From assembly GCA_002345925.1 (NCBI GenBank), contig DDWM01000031.1, positions 1 through 25,772 of the forward strand: a stretch of 25,772 nt of DNA, given 5' to 3'. This document shows, in pieces, positions 7,654 through 15,266 of the stretch (the stretch's first letter is position 1; each line of letters starts with the position of its first letter). The position numbers and the translations under genes are program-made. This DNA comes from Actinobacteria bacterium UBA2286 (GTDB lineage Bacteria > Actinomycetota > Coriobacteriia > Anaerosomatales > Anaerosomataceae). The notes beneath the pieces are model-generated. The model was not told the DNA's origin and did no database searches. It saw nothing but the letters and a program-made list of their open reading frames with translations.

Positions 7654-8741
7654 GCAGCATTACTGCCATGAAGCGCGTAGGCGCATCCAAAAAGGACTAC
7701 GGGTATTCAAACGCCCGTGTCCGAGGCATGCGCTCACGACTGCAGAAGCAGGCTTTCATGGACAGCTTAATGGGAGCCAAGGACCTTGGCGCGGTCATAC
7801 AGAGTCTCATGGAGACCGAGTACGGCCCCGACCTTGAAGAGCAGTTGTTGCACGGTCGTACGTCCGGGCAGATCGACCTCGCTCTCAAGGACAACATGGT
7901 CCGCACGTTCCGCAAAGTACTCTCGCTCTCCAATGACGAATCTCTCGAGGTTCTCGGAGCGCTTCTCGGCAGATGGGACTTGTTCAACATCAAGACCATC
8001 ATCCGTGGGCGTCACATGAGCCTAACGGCAGAAGAGATCATTGAGAGCATGATGCCTGTTGGTCAGCTCACGCAGATCGATCTGGATGAGCTTGCGCGCC
8101 AGCAGAGCGTCAAAGGCGTGGTCGACACGCTTGCAACGTGGAAGCTGCCGTTTGCGGTTCCGCTGCGTGCGGCGATGCCTGAGTACATCGAGGATGGGAA
8201 CCTTGCGGTTCTCGAACTCGCGCTCGACAAGTACTACATGGAATGGGCCGCGAGGCGTCTTAAGGGTCGCGGTGTGAACCAGCGCCTGTCACGACGGTTT
8301 CTCGGCACGCAGATCGACACGATCAACCTGCTTACCTGTTTCCGGCTACTCAACGCGGATCTTGGTGACCAGGACGCGCTGCGGTTCTTCTTGCCGGGCG
8401 GGACACACGTGTCTGAGCAGCTGTTCCGTGACTTGGCGAGCATGTCTGATGTTGATGAGGTGTACGACCGTCTGAAGCGGACGCCATATGGTCGCCCGGT
8501 TGAAGACGTTGCACTCAAGTACATCGAGTCAGGATCGATATCGGTATTTGAACGTGCGCTGGAGGACTACCTTATGCGCCGGGCATTCGCTGCCGGTCGA
8601 GGTGAGCCGCTTGGTGTTGGCATCATCATCAGCTACTTGTGGATGAAGGCCAACGAAGTCACCAACCTGCGAATTATCGTTAAGGGCATCTCGGTAGGAA
8701 TGCCCGTGGAGCGGATGAGGGAGGAGCTAATCGTTGTATAA
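7650..8741 (+). CDS. ntpC: V/A-type ATPase central stalk subunit C
   Basis: Subunit C (the archaeal C, V-type d subunit) is the funnel-shaped adaptor joining the rotor shaft to the K ring. It has 363 residues, slightly longer than many homologues, and is mostly helical, with the N-terminal YGYSNARVRGMRSRLQ segment common in this family and an ILRNAL-type repeated fold suggested by evenly spaced helices. The phrase LLGRWDLFNIKTIIRG and the C-terminal ISYLWMKANEVTNLRIIVKG are strong family marks. It overlaps subunit E at its start and subunit F by eight bases at its end. The GGAGG used by subunit F lies inside its 3' coding sequence (8720-8726). Confidence 0.95.
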   Translation: MSSITAMKRVGASKKDYGYSNARVRGMRSRLQKQAFMDSLMGAKDLGAVIQSLMETEYGPDLEEQLLHGRTSGQIDLALKDNMVRTFRKVLSLSNDESLEVLGALLGRWDLFNIKTIIRGRHMSLTAEEIIESMMPVGQLTQIDLDELARQQSVKGVVDTLATWKLPFAVPLRAAMPEYIEDGNLAVLELALDKYYMEWAARRLKGRGVNQRLSRRFLGTQIDTINLLTCFRLLNADLGDQDALRFFLPGGTHVSEQLFRDLASMSDVDEVYDRLKRTPYGRPVEDVALKYIESGSISVFERALEDYLMRRAFAAGRGEPLGVGIIISYLWMKANEVTNLRIIVKGISVGMPVERMREELIVV

Positions 8742-9066
8742 GCTCGTCGTACTCACCGATACCGACACGGGGGACGGTTTCAGGCTTGCTGGCGTCGACG
8801 TGATTACAGTCGGCTCACCCGAGGAAGCCCGGAAGCGTCTGAATGAACTGATCGACGATGACTCTAGTGGCATCGTAGCGGTCAATGAGGCCTTCATGGC
8901 AGACATTGACGAAAGAACGCAGCAGAAGATCAACTCGACGTACCGGCCAATCGTGATCTCTCTTCCGATACGCGAGACGCTGCATACGGATGAGGATCAC
9001 AGGGCGTACTTGTCACGCCTGATCCGACGGGCAATCGGATTCGACATCACACTGAGGCGAGGCTGA
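8734..9066 (+). CDS. ntpG: V/A-type ATPase central stalk subunit F
   Basis: Subunit F (NtpG in Enterococcus nomenclature) binds the D shaft and modulates rotation. The 110-residue protein has the small alpha/beta CheY-like layout of the family: LVVLTDTDTGDGFRLAGVDVITV at the N-terminus, GIVAVNEAFM in the middle and the RPIVISLP strand. The start codon is TTG 8734, chosen because GGAGG lies seven bases upstream and because the product then begins with the first beta strand (YKLVVLTD). It overlaps the end of subunit C by eight bases. The stop overlaps the subunit A start as TGATG. Rare start codon plus overlap suggest that its synthesis depends on translation of ntpC. Confidence 0.92.
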   Translation: MYKLVVLTDTDTGDGFRLAGVDVITVGSPEEARKRLNELIDDDSSGIVAVNEAFMADIDERTQQKINSTYRPIVISLPIRETLHTDEDHRAYLSRLIRRAIGFDITLRRG

Positions 9067-10820
9067 TGATTCTCGGAACGCTGTCCAAGATCACTGGTCC
9101 TGTCGTCGTAGCCGACGGCATGATCGGGATCAAAATGTATGACGTTGTCCGGGTCGGCTCTGCCGGCCTGATGGGTGAGGTCATTCGACTCGAAGGTACG
9201 CACGCGACGATTCAGGTATACGAGGACACCTCGGGTCTGAAGGTCGGCGAGCCGGTTGAGTCAACAGATGGTCCGCTCATGCTTGAGCTAGGTCCTGGCT
9301 TGTTGTCGTCGATCTATGACGGCATCCAAAGACCGCTGCCGATCATCGCTTCCCAGACGGGTAGCGACTTCATCGCACGCGGTACGTCCGTTGCGGCGCT
9401 CGATCACGAGAAGCTCTGGGAGTTCACCCCGGTTATCGAGGTGGGCCAGGAGCTCGTGGGCGGCGACGTTATCGGTACGGTTCCCGAAAGCCCGACGGTC
9501 CTCCACAGGGTCATGGTGCCTCCGCGCCTGAGTGGCCGAGTGACGAGTGTCGTGGCACCAGGGTCATACAACGTGGATATGGTTGTCGCCGTTCTCGACG
9601 ACACCAAAGAGATCCGCATGAGCCAGTGGTGGCCGGTACGCCAGGGCCGCCCCTATGCTCGCAAGCTCGACCCGACGACCCCGTTCCTCACCGGAATGCG
9701 GATCCTCGACACGTTCTTCCCGATCGCCCTCGGCGGCAACGCGATTATCCCGGGCGGTTTCGGAACCGGTAAGACGGTCACCCAGCAGTCGCTGGCCAAG
9801 TGGGCCGACGTCGACATCATCGTCTACGTTGGTTGCGGCGAGCGCGGCAATGAGATGACCGAAGTTCTGAAGGAGTTCCCCGAGCTTGAAGACCCCCGTA
9901 CGGGATCCAAGCTCATGGACCGTACGGTTCTTGTGGCGAACACCTCCAACATGCCGGTAGCCGCACGTGAAGCGTCCATCTACACGGGCGTTACGCTGGC
10001 CGAGTTCTACCGCGACATGGGGTACAACGTCGCGATGATGGCCGACTCCACGTCCCGTTGGGGCGAGGCGCTCCGCGAGGTCTCCGGTCGACTCGAGGAA
10101 ATGCCTGGGGAAGAAGGCTATCCCGCGTACCTGGCAACCCGTCTTGCAGCGTTCTACGAGCGCTCCGGTCGTTGCGCGTCGCTCGGCAGCGAAGAGCGGG
10201 TTGGTTCGGTCACGATGGTCGGCGCAGTCTCGCCTCCTGGTGGAGACATGTCCGAGCCGATGACGCAGAACTCGCTTCGAGTCACCGGTGCGTTCTGGGC
10301 ACTCGACACGTCGCTCGCACATCGCCGTCACTTCCCGGCGATCTCATGGACCAAGTCGTACACGCTCTTCCTCGGCCAGGTACGTCCCTGGTTTGAAGAA
10401 GAGGTCGCAAACGACTGGGCCGAGGTTCGCGAGCGCGCGATGTTCTTGCTCCAGAAGGAAACAGAGCTCCAGGAAATCGTACAGCTGGTCGGACCGGACG
10501 CACTGCCTGAGACCGAGAAGATCATTCTCGAAGTCGCACGCATGCTCCGCGAGGACTTCTTGCAGCAGTTCGCGTTTGACGCTGTTGACGCTTACTGCCC
10601 GCCGAAGAAGGCGTACTGGCTGCTGCGCACGATCCTTGCGTTCTACGACGCCGCCACACAGGCGATGTCGCGAGGCGTTTCGCTCAGGCAGATCTTGCAG
10701 CTGCCGATGCGCGATGAGATCGCCACGATGAAGACGACTGACCACGAACGTGCCATCGCCCGCATGCAGGAGATGGTCGCGCAGATCTCGGACGAGATCG
10801 CCGGAATCGAGGTGCTCTAG
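9066..10820 (+). CDS. ntpA: V/A-type ATPase catalytic subunit A
   Basis: Subunit A hydrolyses or makes ATP in the A3B3 head. The protein has 584 residues, normal for the family. It opens with the beta barrel (ILGTLSKITGPVVVADG), followed by the large A-specific insertion near residues 110-190. The Walker A motif GGFGTGKT lies at 230-237 with K236. The catalytic glutamate lies in the GERGNEMTE loop with E259. MADSTSRWGEALREVSGRLEEMPGEEGYPAYL is the nucleotide-site segment following Walker B. The C-terminal helical domain contains FDAVDAYCPPKKAYWLLRTI. The gene overlaps subunit F by one base and ends immediately before the subunit B start. Confidence 0.98.
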   Translation: MILGTLSKITGPVVVADGMIGIKMYDVVRVGSAGLMGEVIRLEGTHATIQVYEDTSGLKVGEPVESTDGPLMLELGPGLLSSIYDGIQRPLPIIASQTGSDFIARGTSVAALDHEKLWEFTPVIEVGQELVGGDVIGTVPESPTVLHRVMVPPRLSGRVTSVVAPGSYNVDMVVAVLDDTKEIRMSQWWPVRQGRPYARKLDPTTPFLTGMRILDTFFPIALGGNAIIPGGFGTGKTVTQQSLAKWADVDIIVYVGCGERGNEMTEVLKEFPELEDPRTGSKLMDRTVLVANTSNMPVAAREASIYTGVTLAEFYRDMGYNVAMMADSTSRWGEALREVSGRLEEMPGEEGYPAYLATRLAAFYERSGRCASLGSEERVGSVTMVGAVSPPGGDMSEPMTQNSLRVTGAFWALDTSLAHRRHFPAISWTKSYTLFLGQVRPWFEEEVANDWAEVRERAMFLLQKETELQEIVQLVGPDALPETEKIILEVARMLREDFLQQFAFDAVDAYCPPKKAYWLLRTILAFYDAATQAMSRGVSLRQILQLPMRDEIATMKTTDHERAIARMQEMVAQISDEIAGIEVL

Positions 10821-12242
10821 ATGGCCCCTGAAGCTACTCTCGGACACTCACTACTGTCTGTCGAGTACCAGACGGTCTCGTACGTTACGGGCCCGCTCGT
10901 CTTCGTCGAGAACGTTCACGACGTTGCGTACAACGAAATGGTATCCATCGTCATGCCGGACGGCGGTGAGCGCAGCGGTCAGGTCCTTGAGGTTTCGGGC
11001 GACACTGCGGTCATCCAGGTGTTCGAAGGCACGCAGGGTATCGACATCGACGTCACACGCGTTCGCTTCCTTGAAGAGGTCGCGAAGGTCGACGTATCTC
11101 CCGATCTGCTCGGTCGCGTTCTGGCCGGCACCGGTAAGCCAATCGACGGCGGCGCGCCGATCATTCCCGAGAAGCGCCTCGACATCACCGGCTCACCGAT
11201 CAACCCGTACTGCCGCGAACAACCGGCTGACTTCATCGAGACGGGCATCTCGGCCATTGACGGCCTGAATACCCTCGTCCGTGGACAGAAGCTGCCGATC
11301 TTCTCGGGTTCCGGTCTGCCTGCCAACGAGCTTGCGGCCCAGATCATCCGTCAGGCGAGCGTCAAGTCTGGTGAAGAGTTCGCAATCGTATTCGGCGCCA
11401 TGGGTATCACGCACCGTGAAGCCGCGTACTTCATGCAGCAGTTCGAGAGCACCGGCGCCCTTGAGCGCGTCGTGTTCTTCATGAACCTGGCCGATGACCC
11501 CACGGTCGAGCGTCTGCTCACCCCGAAGGTCGCCCTAACGGTCGCCGAGTATCTCGCATTCGAGAAGGACATGCAGGTGCTCGTTGTCCTCTCGGATATG
11601 ACGAACTACTGCGAGGCGCTGCGCGAAGTCTCCACCGCACGTGAAGAGGTTCCGGGTCGCCGTGGCTATCCTGGCTACATGTACACCGACCTCTCAACGA
11701 TCTACGAGCGCGCAGGCCGCATCAAGGGTCGCAAGGGCTCGGTTACGCAGCTTCCGATTCTCACCATGCCTGATGACGACATCACGCATCCCATCCCTGA
11801 CCTCACCGGGTACATCACCGAGGGCCAGATCGTACTCTCGCGGCACCTGCACCGTCGCGGCGTTTTCCCGCCGATCGACGTACTGCCGTGCCTGTCGCGA
11901 CTGATGAACCTGGGTATTGGCGAGGGGAAGACCCGCGAGGACCATCGCGCGGTCGCGAACCAGCTGTACGCCGCTTACGCTCAGGGCCGTGACCTTCGCA
12001 GGCTCGTCGCCATCGTCGGCGAAGAGGCCCTCTCGGACACGGACCGTCGTTTCCTGCACTTCGCCGATGACTTTGAGAAGCACATCATCGGTCAGGGCGA
12101 CGTAGGACGTACCATCGAGGAGACCCTGACGGTTGCATGGGAGCTCATGTCCGGGCTGCCGATGGGTGAGCTCAAGCGCGTGCGTGACTTCATCGACAAG
12201 TACCATCCGACTGCCGGCGAGAATGCCACGGCGAAAGCTTAA
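10821..12242 (+). CDS. ntpB: V/A-type ATPase regulatory subunit B
   Basis: Subunit B is the non-catalytic nucleotide-binding partner of A in the hexameric head. The protein has 473 residues. It starts at an ATG directly abutting the subunit A stop and carries an N-terminal extension of about 15 residues before the beta barrel (YQTVSYVTGPLVFVENV). As expected for B, there is no Walker A lysine: the equivalent region reads SGSGLPANELAAQIIRQA. The later segments SDMTNYCEALREVSTAREEVPGRRGYPGYMYTDL and the C-terminal GEEALSDTDRRFLHFADDFE are characteristic. The gene stands between A and D, the invariant order of this operon type. Confidence 0.98.
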   Translation: MAPEATLGHSLLSVEYQTVSYVTGPLVFVENVHDVAYNEMVSIVMPDGGERSGQVLEVSGDTAVIQVFEGTQGIDIDVTRVRFLEEVAKVDVSPDLLGRVLAGTGKPIDGGAPIIPEKRLDITGSPINPYCREQPADFIETGISAIDGLNTLVRGQKLPIFSGSGLPANELAAQIIRQASVKSGEEFAIVFGAMGITHREAAYFMQQFESTGALERVVFFMNLADDPTVERLLTPKVALTVAEYLAFEKDMQVLVVLSDMTNYCEALREVSTAREEVPGRRGYPGYMYTDLSTIYERAGRIKGRKGSVTQLPILTMPDDDITHPIPDLTGYITEGQIVLSRHLHRRGVFPPIDVLPCLSRLMNLGIGEGKTREDHRAVANQLYAAYAQGRDLRRLVAIVGEEALSDTDRRFLHFADDFEKHIIGQGDVGRTIEETLTVAWELMSGLPMGELKRVRDFIDKYHPTAGENATAKA

Positions 12243-12276
12243 GGCCGTGGTGGCCGGAAACCGGAGGAGGTGACGC

Positions 12277-12924
12277 GTGGAGGAAGTCCGCCCGACTAGA
12301 TCAGAGTTACTTGAACGCAAGCAGCAGATCACGCTTGCCTCGCAGGGCATGGACCTGCTCAAGCAGAAGCGTGATGCACTGCTCATCGAGTTCATGTCGG
12401 TTATGGATGAGACGCTCCGGCTTTCGAGTGACTTGCAGCGCACCACTGCGGAGGCGCAGTACAGCCTTGCCATCGCCAAATCGGTTGATGGTGTGGTCTC
12501 GGTACGCTCGGCGGCTATGGCCACCAAGGGTGAGATCAAGATCGACATGACCGGTACGAAGATCATGGGCGTGTCGGTTCCGGTTGTGACCAAGGGCGAG
12601 AGCCCGGTGCGGTCGTCGTTCTCGCGTGGATACGCCATCACAAGCGTGTCCTCACGAATCGACGAAACGGCCGACAAGTTTGAGCGGATTCTCGACGTCA
12701 TCATTGAGTACGCCGACATCGAGACCCGACTGAAGCGACTCGGCGAAGAGATTCAGAAGACCAACCGCCGCGTGAACGCTCTAGAGCAGATCACGGTGCC
12801 AGCACTGAAGGAACAGGTCGCCTACATTCGCCAGGCGCTCGATGAGCGTGCGCGCGAAGACATGTTCAGGCTGAAGAAGGTCAAGCGTAAGATCGAAAGC
12901 AGGAAAGCCGAAGCGCAGCGATAG
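12277..12924 (+). CDS. ntpD: V/A-type ATPase rotor shaft subunit D
   Basis: Subunit D is the central rotating shaft, two long antiparallel helices inserted in the A3B3 head. The 215-residue protein starts with RPTRSELLERKQQITLASQGMDLLKQKRDALL, the hallmark N-terminal helix of the family. It ends with a long charged helix (RVNALEQITVPALKEQVAYIRQALDERAREDMFRLKKVKRKIE). The start is GTG 12277 with a strong GGAGGAGG five to six bases upstream, so lack of an ATG is compensated. It is the last gene of the operon. About 200 bases of hairpin-rich DNA follow before the convergent gene. Confidence 0.96.
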   Translation: MEEVRPTRSELLERKQQITLASQGMDLLKQKRDALLIEFMSVMDETLRLSSDLQRTTAEAQYSLAIAKSVDGVVSVRSAAMATKGEIKIDMTGTKIMGVSVPVVTKGESPVRSSFSRGYAITSVSSRIDETADKFERILDVIIEYADIETRLKRLGEEIQKTNRRVNALEQITVPALKEQVAYIRQALDERAREDMFRLKKVKRKIESRKAEAQR

Positions 12925-12977
12925 CGTGCGCGGGCAGCCGTCGGAAACGGGCGGTGTCCTGAATTCGTCAGAGTGTG

Positions 12978-13016
12978 GGGCGGTGCCGCCTACCGGGGGG
13001 TTGTCTGGCACCGCCC
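12978..13016 (+). terminator. Long-loop GC-rich hairpin after the ATPase operon
   Basis: GGGCGGTGCC (12978-12987) and GGCACCGCCC (13007-13016) form a perfect ten-base-pair stem with a 19-base loop. It lies 53 bases after the subunit D stop and is the best candidate for ending the ATPase transcript. No U-tract follows (TACAATACT), so it may act with Rho, or as a 3'-end stabiliser rather than as a classic intrinsic terminator. Confidence 0.5.
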
Positions 13017-13062
13017 TACAATACTGCCTAAGACAGGTTTGCGTCTAGCGGTTGCGGACATA

Positions 13063-13098
13063 CGTCGACCCGCATCCCGGAGGAGACGCGGGTCGACG
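13063..13098. terminator. Second convergent-gap hairpin
   Basis: CGTCGACCCGC (13063-13073) and GCGGGTCGACG (13088-13098) form a perfect 11-base-pair stem with a 14-base loop. It lies 28 bases beyond the stop codon of the minus-strand gene that ends at 13126, and 138 bases beyond ntpD, so it could serve either strand. Neither flank has a U-run. A smaller GAGCA-CAAT-TGCTC hairpin (13102-13115) sits between it and the minus-strand stop. Confidence 0.45.
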
Positions 13099-13125
13099 GC
13101 AGAGCACAATTGCTCGGGGGGTTAA

Positions 13126-13470
13126 TCAGATACTGCGTGCGCGGACGATGTCGCCTGCGTGCTCAAGGGTCTCCACGCTGTGCAGTTCGCCGCTCTGGAG
13201 TCCTCGTCCAAGCTCGATGATCGCCTGGGTATCCTCGATGGTCAGCTTGCTGAAGTGAAGGTCTTCCCAGTCGAGCCGCTTCTCAAATGCCCACAACTCG
13301 CCGAGGATCCACGAAAGATCCTGCAGGTCATGCTGGGTGAGAACGCTCCAATTGCTCTTGAGTCCCTGGCGCAGTCGATCGAGCGCACGCTCAGTCGCCT
13401 TCTCCTTGCGGAGCTGGAATGCCCTGCGGCCGATGTCTTCGTCGGTGGTGTCGGGTCGGTTTCCATTCAT
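13126..13470 (-). CDS. Hypothetical protein, 114 residues
   Basis: I do not recognise this protein. It is soluble, with no signal peptide or membrane segment, and mainly helical by composition. The N-terminal part is charged (DTTDEDIGRRAFQLRKEKATERALDRLRQG). A Trp-rich middle reads LSWILGELWAFEKRLDWEDL, and the acidic C-terminal helices include TIEDTQAIIELGRGL. Codon use matches the neighbours, with most third positions G or C, so it looks truly coding; the opposite-strand frame over the same bases does not. AGGAGG lies 11 bases before ATG 13470. An in-frame GTG at 13482 overlaps that site and is less likely. It converges on the ATPase operon and diverges from the nitroreductase gene, so it stands alone. 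Confidence 0.75.
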   Translation of the reverse strand: MNGNRPDTTDEDIGRRAFQLRKEKATERALDRLRQGLKSNWSVLTQHDLQDLSWILGELWAFEKRLDWEDLHFSKLTIEDTQAIIELGRGLQSGELHSVETLEHAGDIVRARSI

Positions 13471-13544
13471 CAGGTGGCCCACCTCCTCATTCCGAATTTC
13501 GCCGCGACCCGACCGTTTCCTGCAAGGTCAGTGAGTTTGTTCGG

Positions 13545-13573
13545 TTGTGTCGTGGCTATGCCCTCTCTAGAAT
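13545..13573 (+). promoter_or_regulatory. Sigma70-type promoter of the nitroreductase gene
   Basis: TTGTGT (13545-13550) and TAGAAT (13568-13573) are separated by exactly 17 bases, giving a fair sigma70-type promoter with transcription expected to start near 13580. This places the leader hairpin at the very 5' end of the mRNA. The minus-strand gene at 13470 diverges from this region; no clear promoter for it was found. Confidence 0.55.
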
Positions 13574-13581
13574 GAACGGGT

Positions 13582-13610
13582 GCCCGGCCCCCGCCGGGCC
13601 GTCTTAAGAC
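13582..13610 (+). other. 5'-leader hairpin plus palindrome ahead of the nitroreductase gene
   Basis: GCCCGGC-CCCC-GCCGGGC (13582-13599) is a perfect seven-base-pair hairpin with a four-base loop. It is followed after one base by the perfect palindrome GTCTTAAGAC (13601-13610). Both lie just downstream of the predicted transcription start and before the GAAAGG ribosome-binding site. The hairpin could protect the 5' end; the palindrome could be a repressor half-site pair. Confidence 0.4.
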
Positions 13611-13632
13611 AAACTCGTTCCGAAAGGCAGCC

Positions 13633-14148
13633 ATGGAGTTCAGCGACGTCATCAAGAAGCGGCGCAGCGTGCGGCACTTCAACAATAAGCTCGCGGTAAC
13701 CAATGCCGACATAAACGCGCTGCTTGAGGTCGCAGTATCAGCACCCTCGGCAGGCAACATCCAGCCCTGGAGATTCGTGGTCGTCCGTAGTGCTGAGGCC
13801 CGCGAGAAGCTGGCCGCTGCCTTGCAGCAAAGGTGGGCAGCTGCGGCTCCTGTCGTGATAGTCGTTTGCGTCGACCCTCGTCCTTGCTCGGCCCGGTACG
13901 GTGACAGAGGCGAAATGCTGTACGCGATCCAGGACACGGCGGCTGCCGCACTCAATATCTTGCACGCCGCCGTTGACCGCGGACTTGCATCGTGCTGGAT
14001 CGGCGCTTTCGACGAGCGTGCGGTTGCCGACGCAATCGGCGTGAACGCGCCCATCACCCCGGTAGCCGTGCTGCCAATCGGGCATTCGGCAGAATCCGCG
14101 GGCAAGCCTGCACGCAGGCCGCTCGAGGAAGTGACGACCTGGCTGTAA
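13633..14148 (+). CDS. Nitroreductase family protein (FMN-dependent)
   Basis: The 171-residue protein belongs to the nitroreductase fold, flavoenzymes that reduce nitro compounds, quinones or other electron-poor substrates with NAD(P)H. The N-terminal KKRRSVRHF (8-16) supplies FMN-phosphate contacts, and SAPSAGNIQPWRFVVV (36-51) is the conserved FMN-binding helix. The C-terminal GLASCWIGAFDE and VAVLPIGHSAESAG segments match the rest of the fold. The short length puts it among small family members typical of anaerobes; substrate cannot be inferred. It has its own promoter and leader and lies 12 bases upstream of the uracil-DNA glycosylase gene, so read-through into the tsa operon is likely. 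Confidence 0.9.
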   Translation: MEFSDVIKKRRSVRHFNNKLAVTNADINALLEVAVSAPSAGNIQPWRFVVVRSAEAREKLAAALQQRWAAAAPVVIVVCVDPRPCSARYGDRGEMLYAIQDTAAAALNILHAAVDRGLASCWIGAFDERAVADAIGVNAPITPVAVLPIGHSAESAGKPARRPLEEVTTWL

Positions 14149-14160
14149 GGGGCGGGGAGC

Positions 14161-14775
14161 ATGGCTGCAGATGAGCTAGGTGGCGTGCTCGGCACGGGCA
14201 GTGCTCGCGAAGTCGCGAGCCAGGATCTTGACGCGCTCGGAGCACACATCGGCGACTGCCAACGCTGTGACCTTGCGCTGACGCGAACCCGGTTGGTGTT
14301 CGGGTTCGGCGACCCGCACGCGAAGCTGATGTTCATCGGCGAAGCGCCCGGCAAGAACGAGGACCTCAAGGGGGAGCCGTTCGTTGGTGCTGCCGGTAAG
14401 CTGCTCGATTCGCTGCTCGGCAGCATCGGGCTCGACCGACATGACGCTTACATTGCGAATGTCCTCAAATGCCGTCCGCCGTCGAACAGGAATCCCAGAC
14501 CGGACGAGATCGCAACGTGCACGCCGTTTCTGGCCGAGCAGATCCGGCTCATCGCGCCGACGGTGGTCGTGACGCTTGGCAACTTCGCGACTCGATATCT
14601 GCTCGGCACCGATGAGGCCATCACGCAACTGCGCGGGAACCTATATCATGTGGACGGTCGGCAGGTCATGCCGATATTCCATCCGGCAGCCGCACTCTAT
14701 TCGCCGGACAAGAAGCAGTATCTCTTTGATGACTTTGCACGATTGAAGCGCGTGCTAGACGAGGGAGATGCCTGA
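14161..14775 (+). CDS. Uracil-DNA glycosylase, iron-sulfur family 4 type
   Basis: This enzyme removes uracil from DNA (from cytosine deamination or dUTP incorporation) to start base excision repair. The four cysteines of the 4Fe-4S cluster are visible: C33 and C36 in CQRC, C104 in KCRPP and C120. Motif A, GEAPGKNEDLKGEPFVG (60-76), has the Glu-Asp pattern of family 4. Motif B is FHPAAAL, with H174. Length is 204 residues, normal for the family, apart from an N-terminal extension of about 25 residues before the first cysteine. GGGGAG precedes ATG 14161. The stop overlaps the tsaE start as TGATG, making it the first gene of the t6A operon. Confidence 0.94.
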   Translation: MAADELGGVLGTGSAREVASQDLDALGAHIGDCQRCDLALTRTRLVFGFGDPHAKLMFIGEAPGKNEDLKGEPFVGAAGKLLDSLLGSIGLDRHDAYIANVLKCRPPSNRNPRPDEIATCTPFLAEQIRLIAPTVVVTLGNFATRYLLGTDEAITQLRGNLYHVDGRQVMPIFHPAAALYSPDKKQYLFDDFARLKRVLDEGDA

Positions 14776-15266
14776 TGCCGGTCACGATTCCGGATGCAAT
14801 CACTTCACGCTCTGAGGCCGAGACGATCGCGCTCGGCGGTTTGCTTGCGCCGTTGCTTGAGCCCATGGACGTCATCGCGCTCTCGGGCGACCTTGGTGCG
14901 GGCAAGACCTGTCTGACCAAGGGCGTGGCGGCAGGACTTGGTGTGGCCGAGCATGTGACGAGCCCAACGTTCAACATCATGCTGGAGCACCACGGGCGGC
15001 TCGATCTGTATCACTTCGATCTCTACCGCCTTGAGCGCGCGGATCAGCTGGTGGACATCGACTTCTTTGGCACACTTGAAGCGGGCGGCGTTTCGCTCGT
15101 TGAGTGGGGGGAGCGTTTCCCCGAGGCTATGCCCGAGGATTACCTCGCTGCCGAGATCTCCATCGACGATGAGGATGTCCGGCACTTCACGCTCCTGGCG
15201 TACGGTCCGCGTGCCGAGAGACTTGGCCGCGACTGGATTGCCTCAGCCGAGCAGGTGAGCGCATGA
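14775..15266 (+). CDS. tsaE: tRNA threonylcarbamoyladenosine biosynthesis ATPase TsaE
   Basis: TsaE is the ATPase that resets the TsaB-TsaD complex during synthesis of t6A at position 37 of ANN-decoding tRNAs. The protein has 163 residues with Walker A GDLGAGKT at 38-45 (K44). The switch-like TSPTFNIMLEH and the LYHFDLYRL segment follow, then VSLVEWGERFPE, where family members hold a conserved Glu-Trp. It overlaps the glycosylase gene by one base and tsaB by four (ATGA), so the three t6A genes are coupled. TsaC/Sua5, which makes the threonylcarbamoyl-AMP substrate, is not in this window. Confidence 0.96.
   Translation: MPVTIPDAITSRSEAETIALGGLLAPLLEPMDVIALSGDLGAGKTCLTKGVAAGLGVAEHVTSPTFNIMLEHHGRLDLYHFDLYRLERADQLVDIDFFGTLEAGGVSLVEWGERFPEAMPEDYLAAEISIDDEDVRHFTLLAYGPRAERLGRDWIASAEQVSA

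Noticed and set aside
13159..13575. A 138-codon plus-strand frame opposite the orphan gene.
   Set aside because: Third-position GC bias, the AGGAGG site and protein composition all favour the minus-strand frame; this frame also runs over the nitroreductase promoter.
13470..14426. A 318-codon minus-strand frame across the nitroreductase and glycosylase genes.
   Set aside because: Ser/Ala/Pro-rich composition, covers two well-identified genes and the promoter between, no motif.
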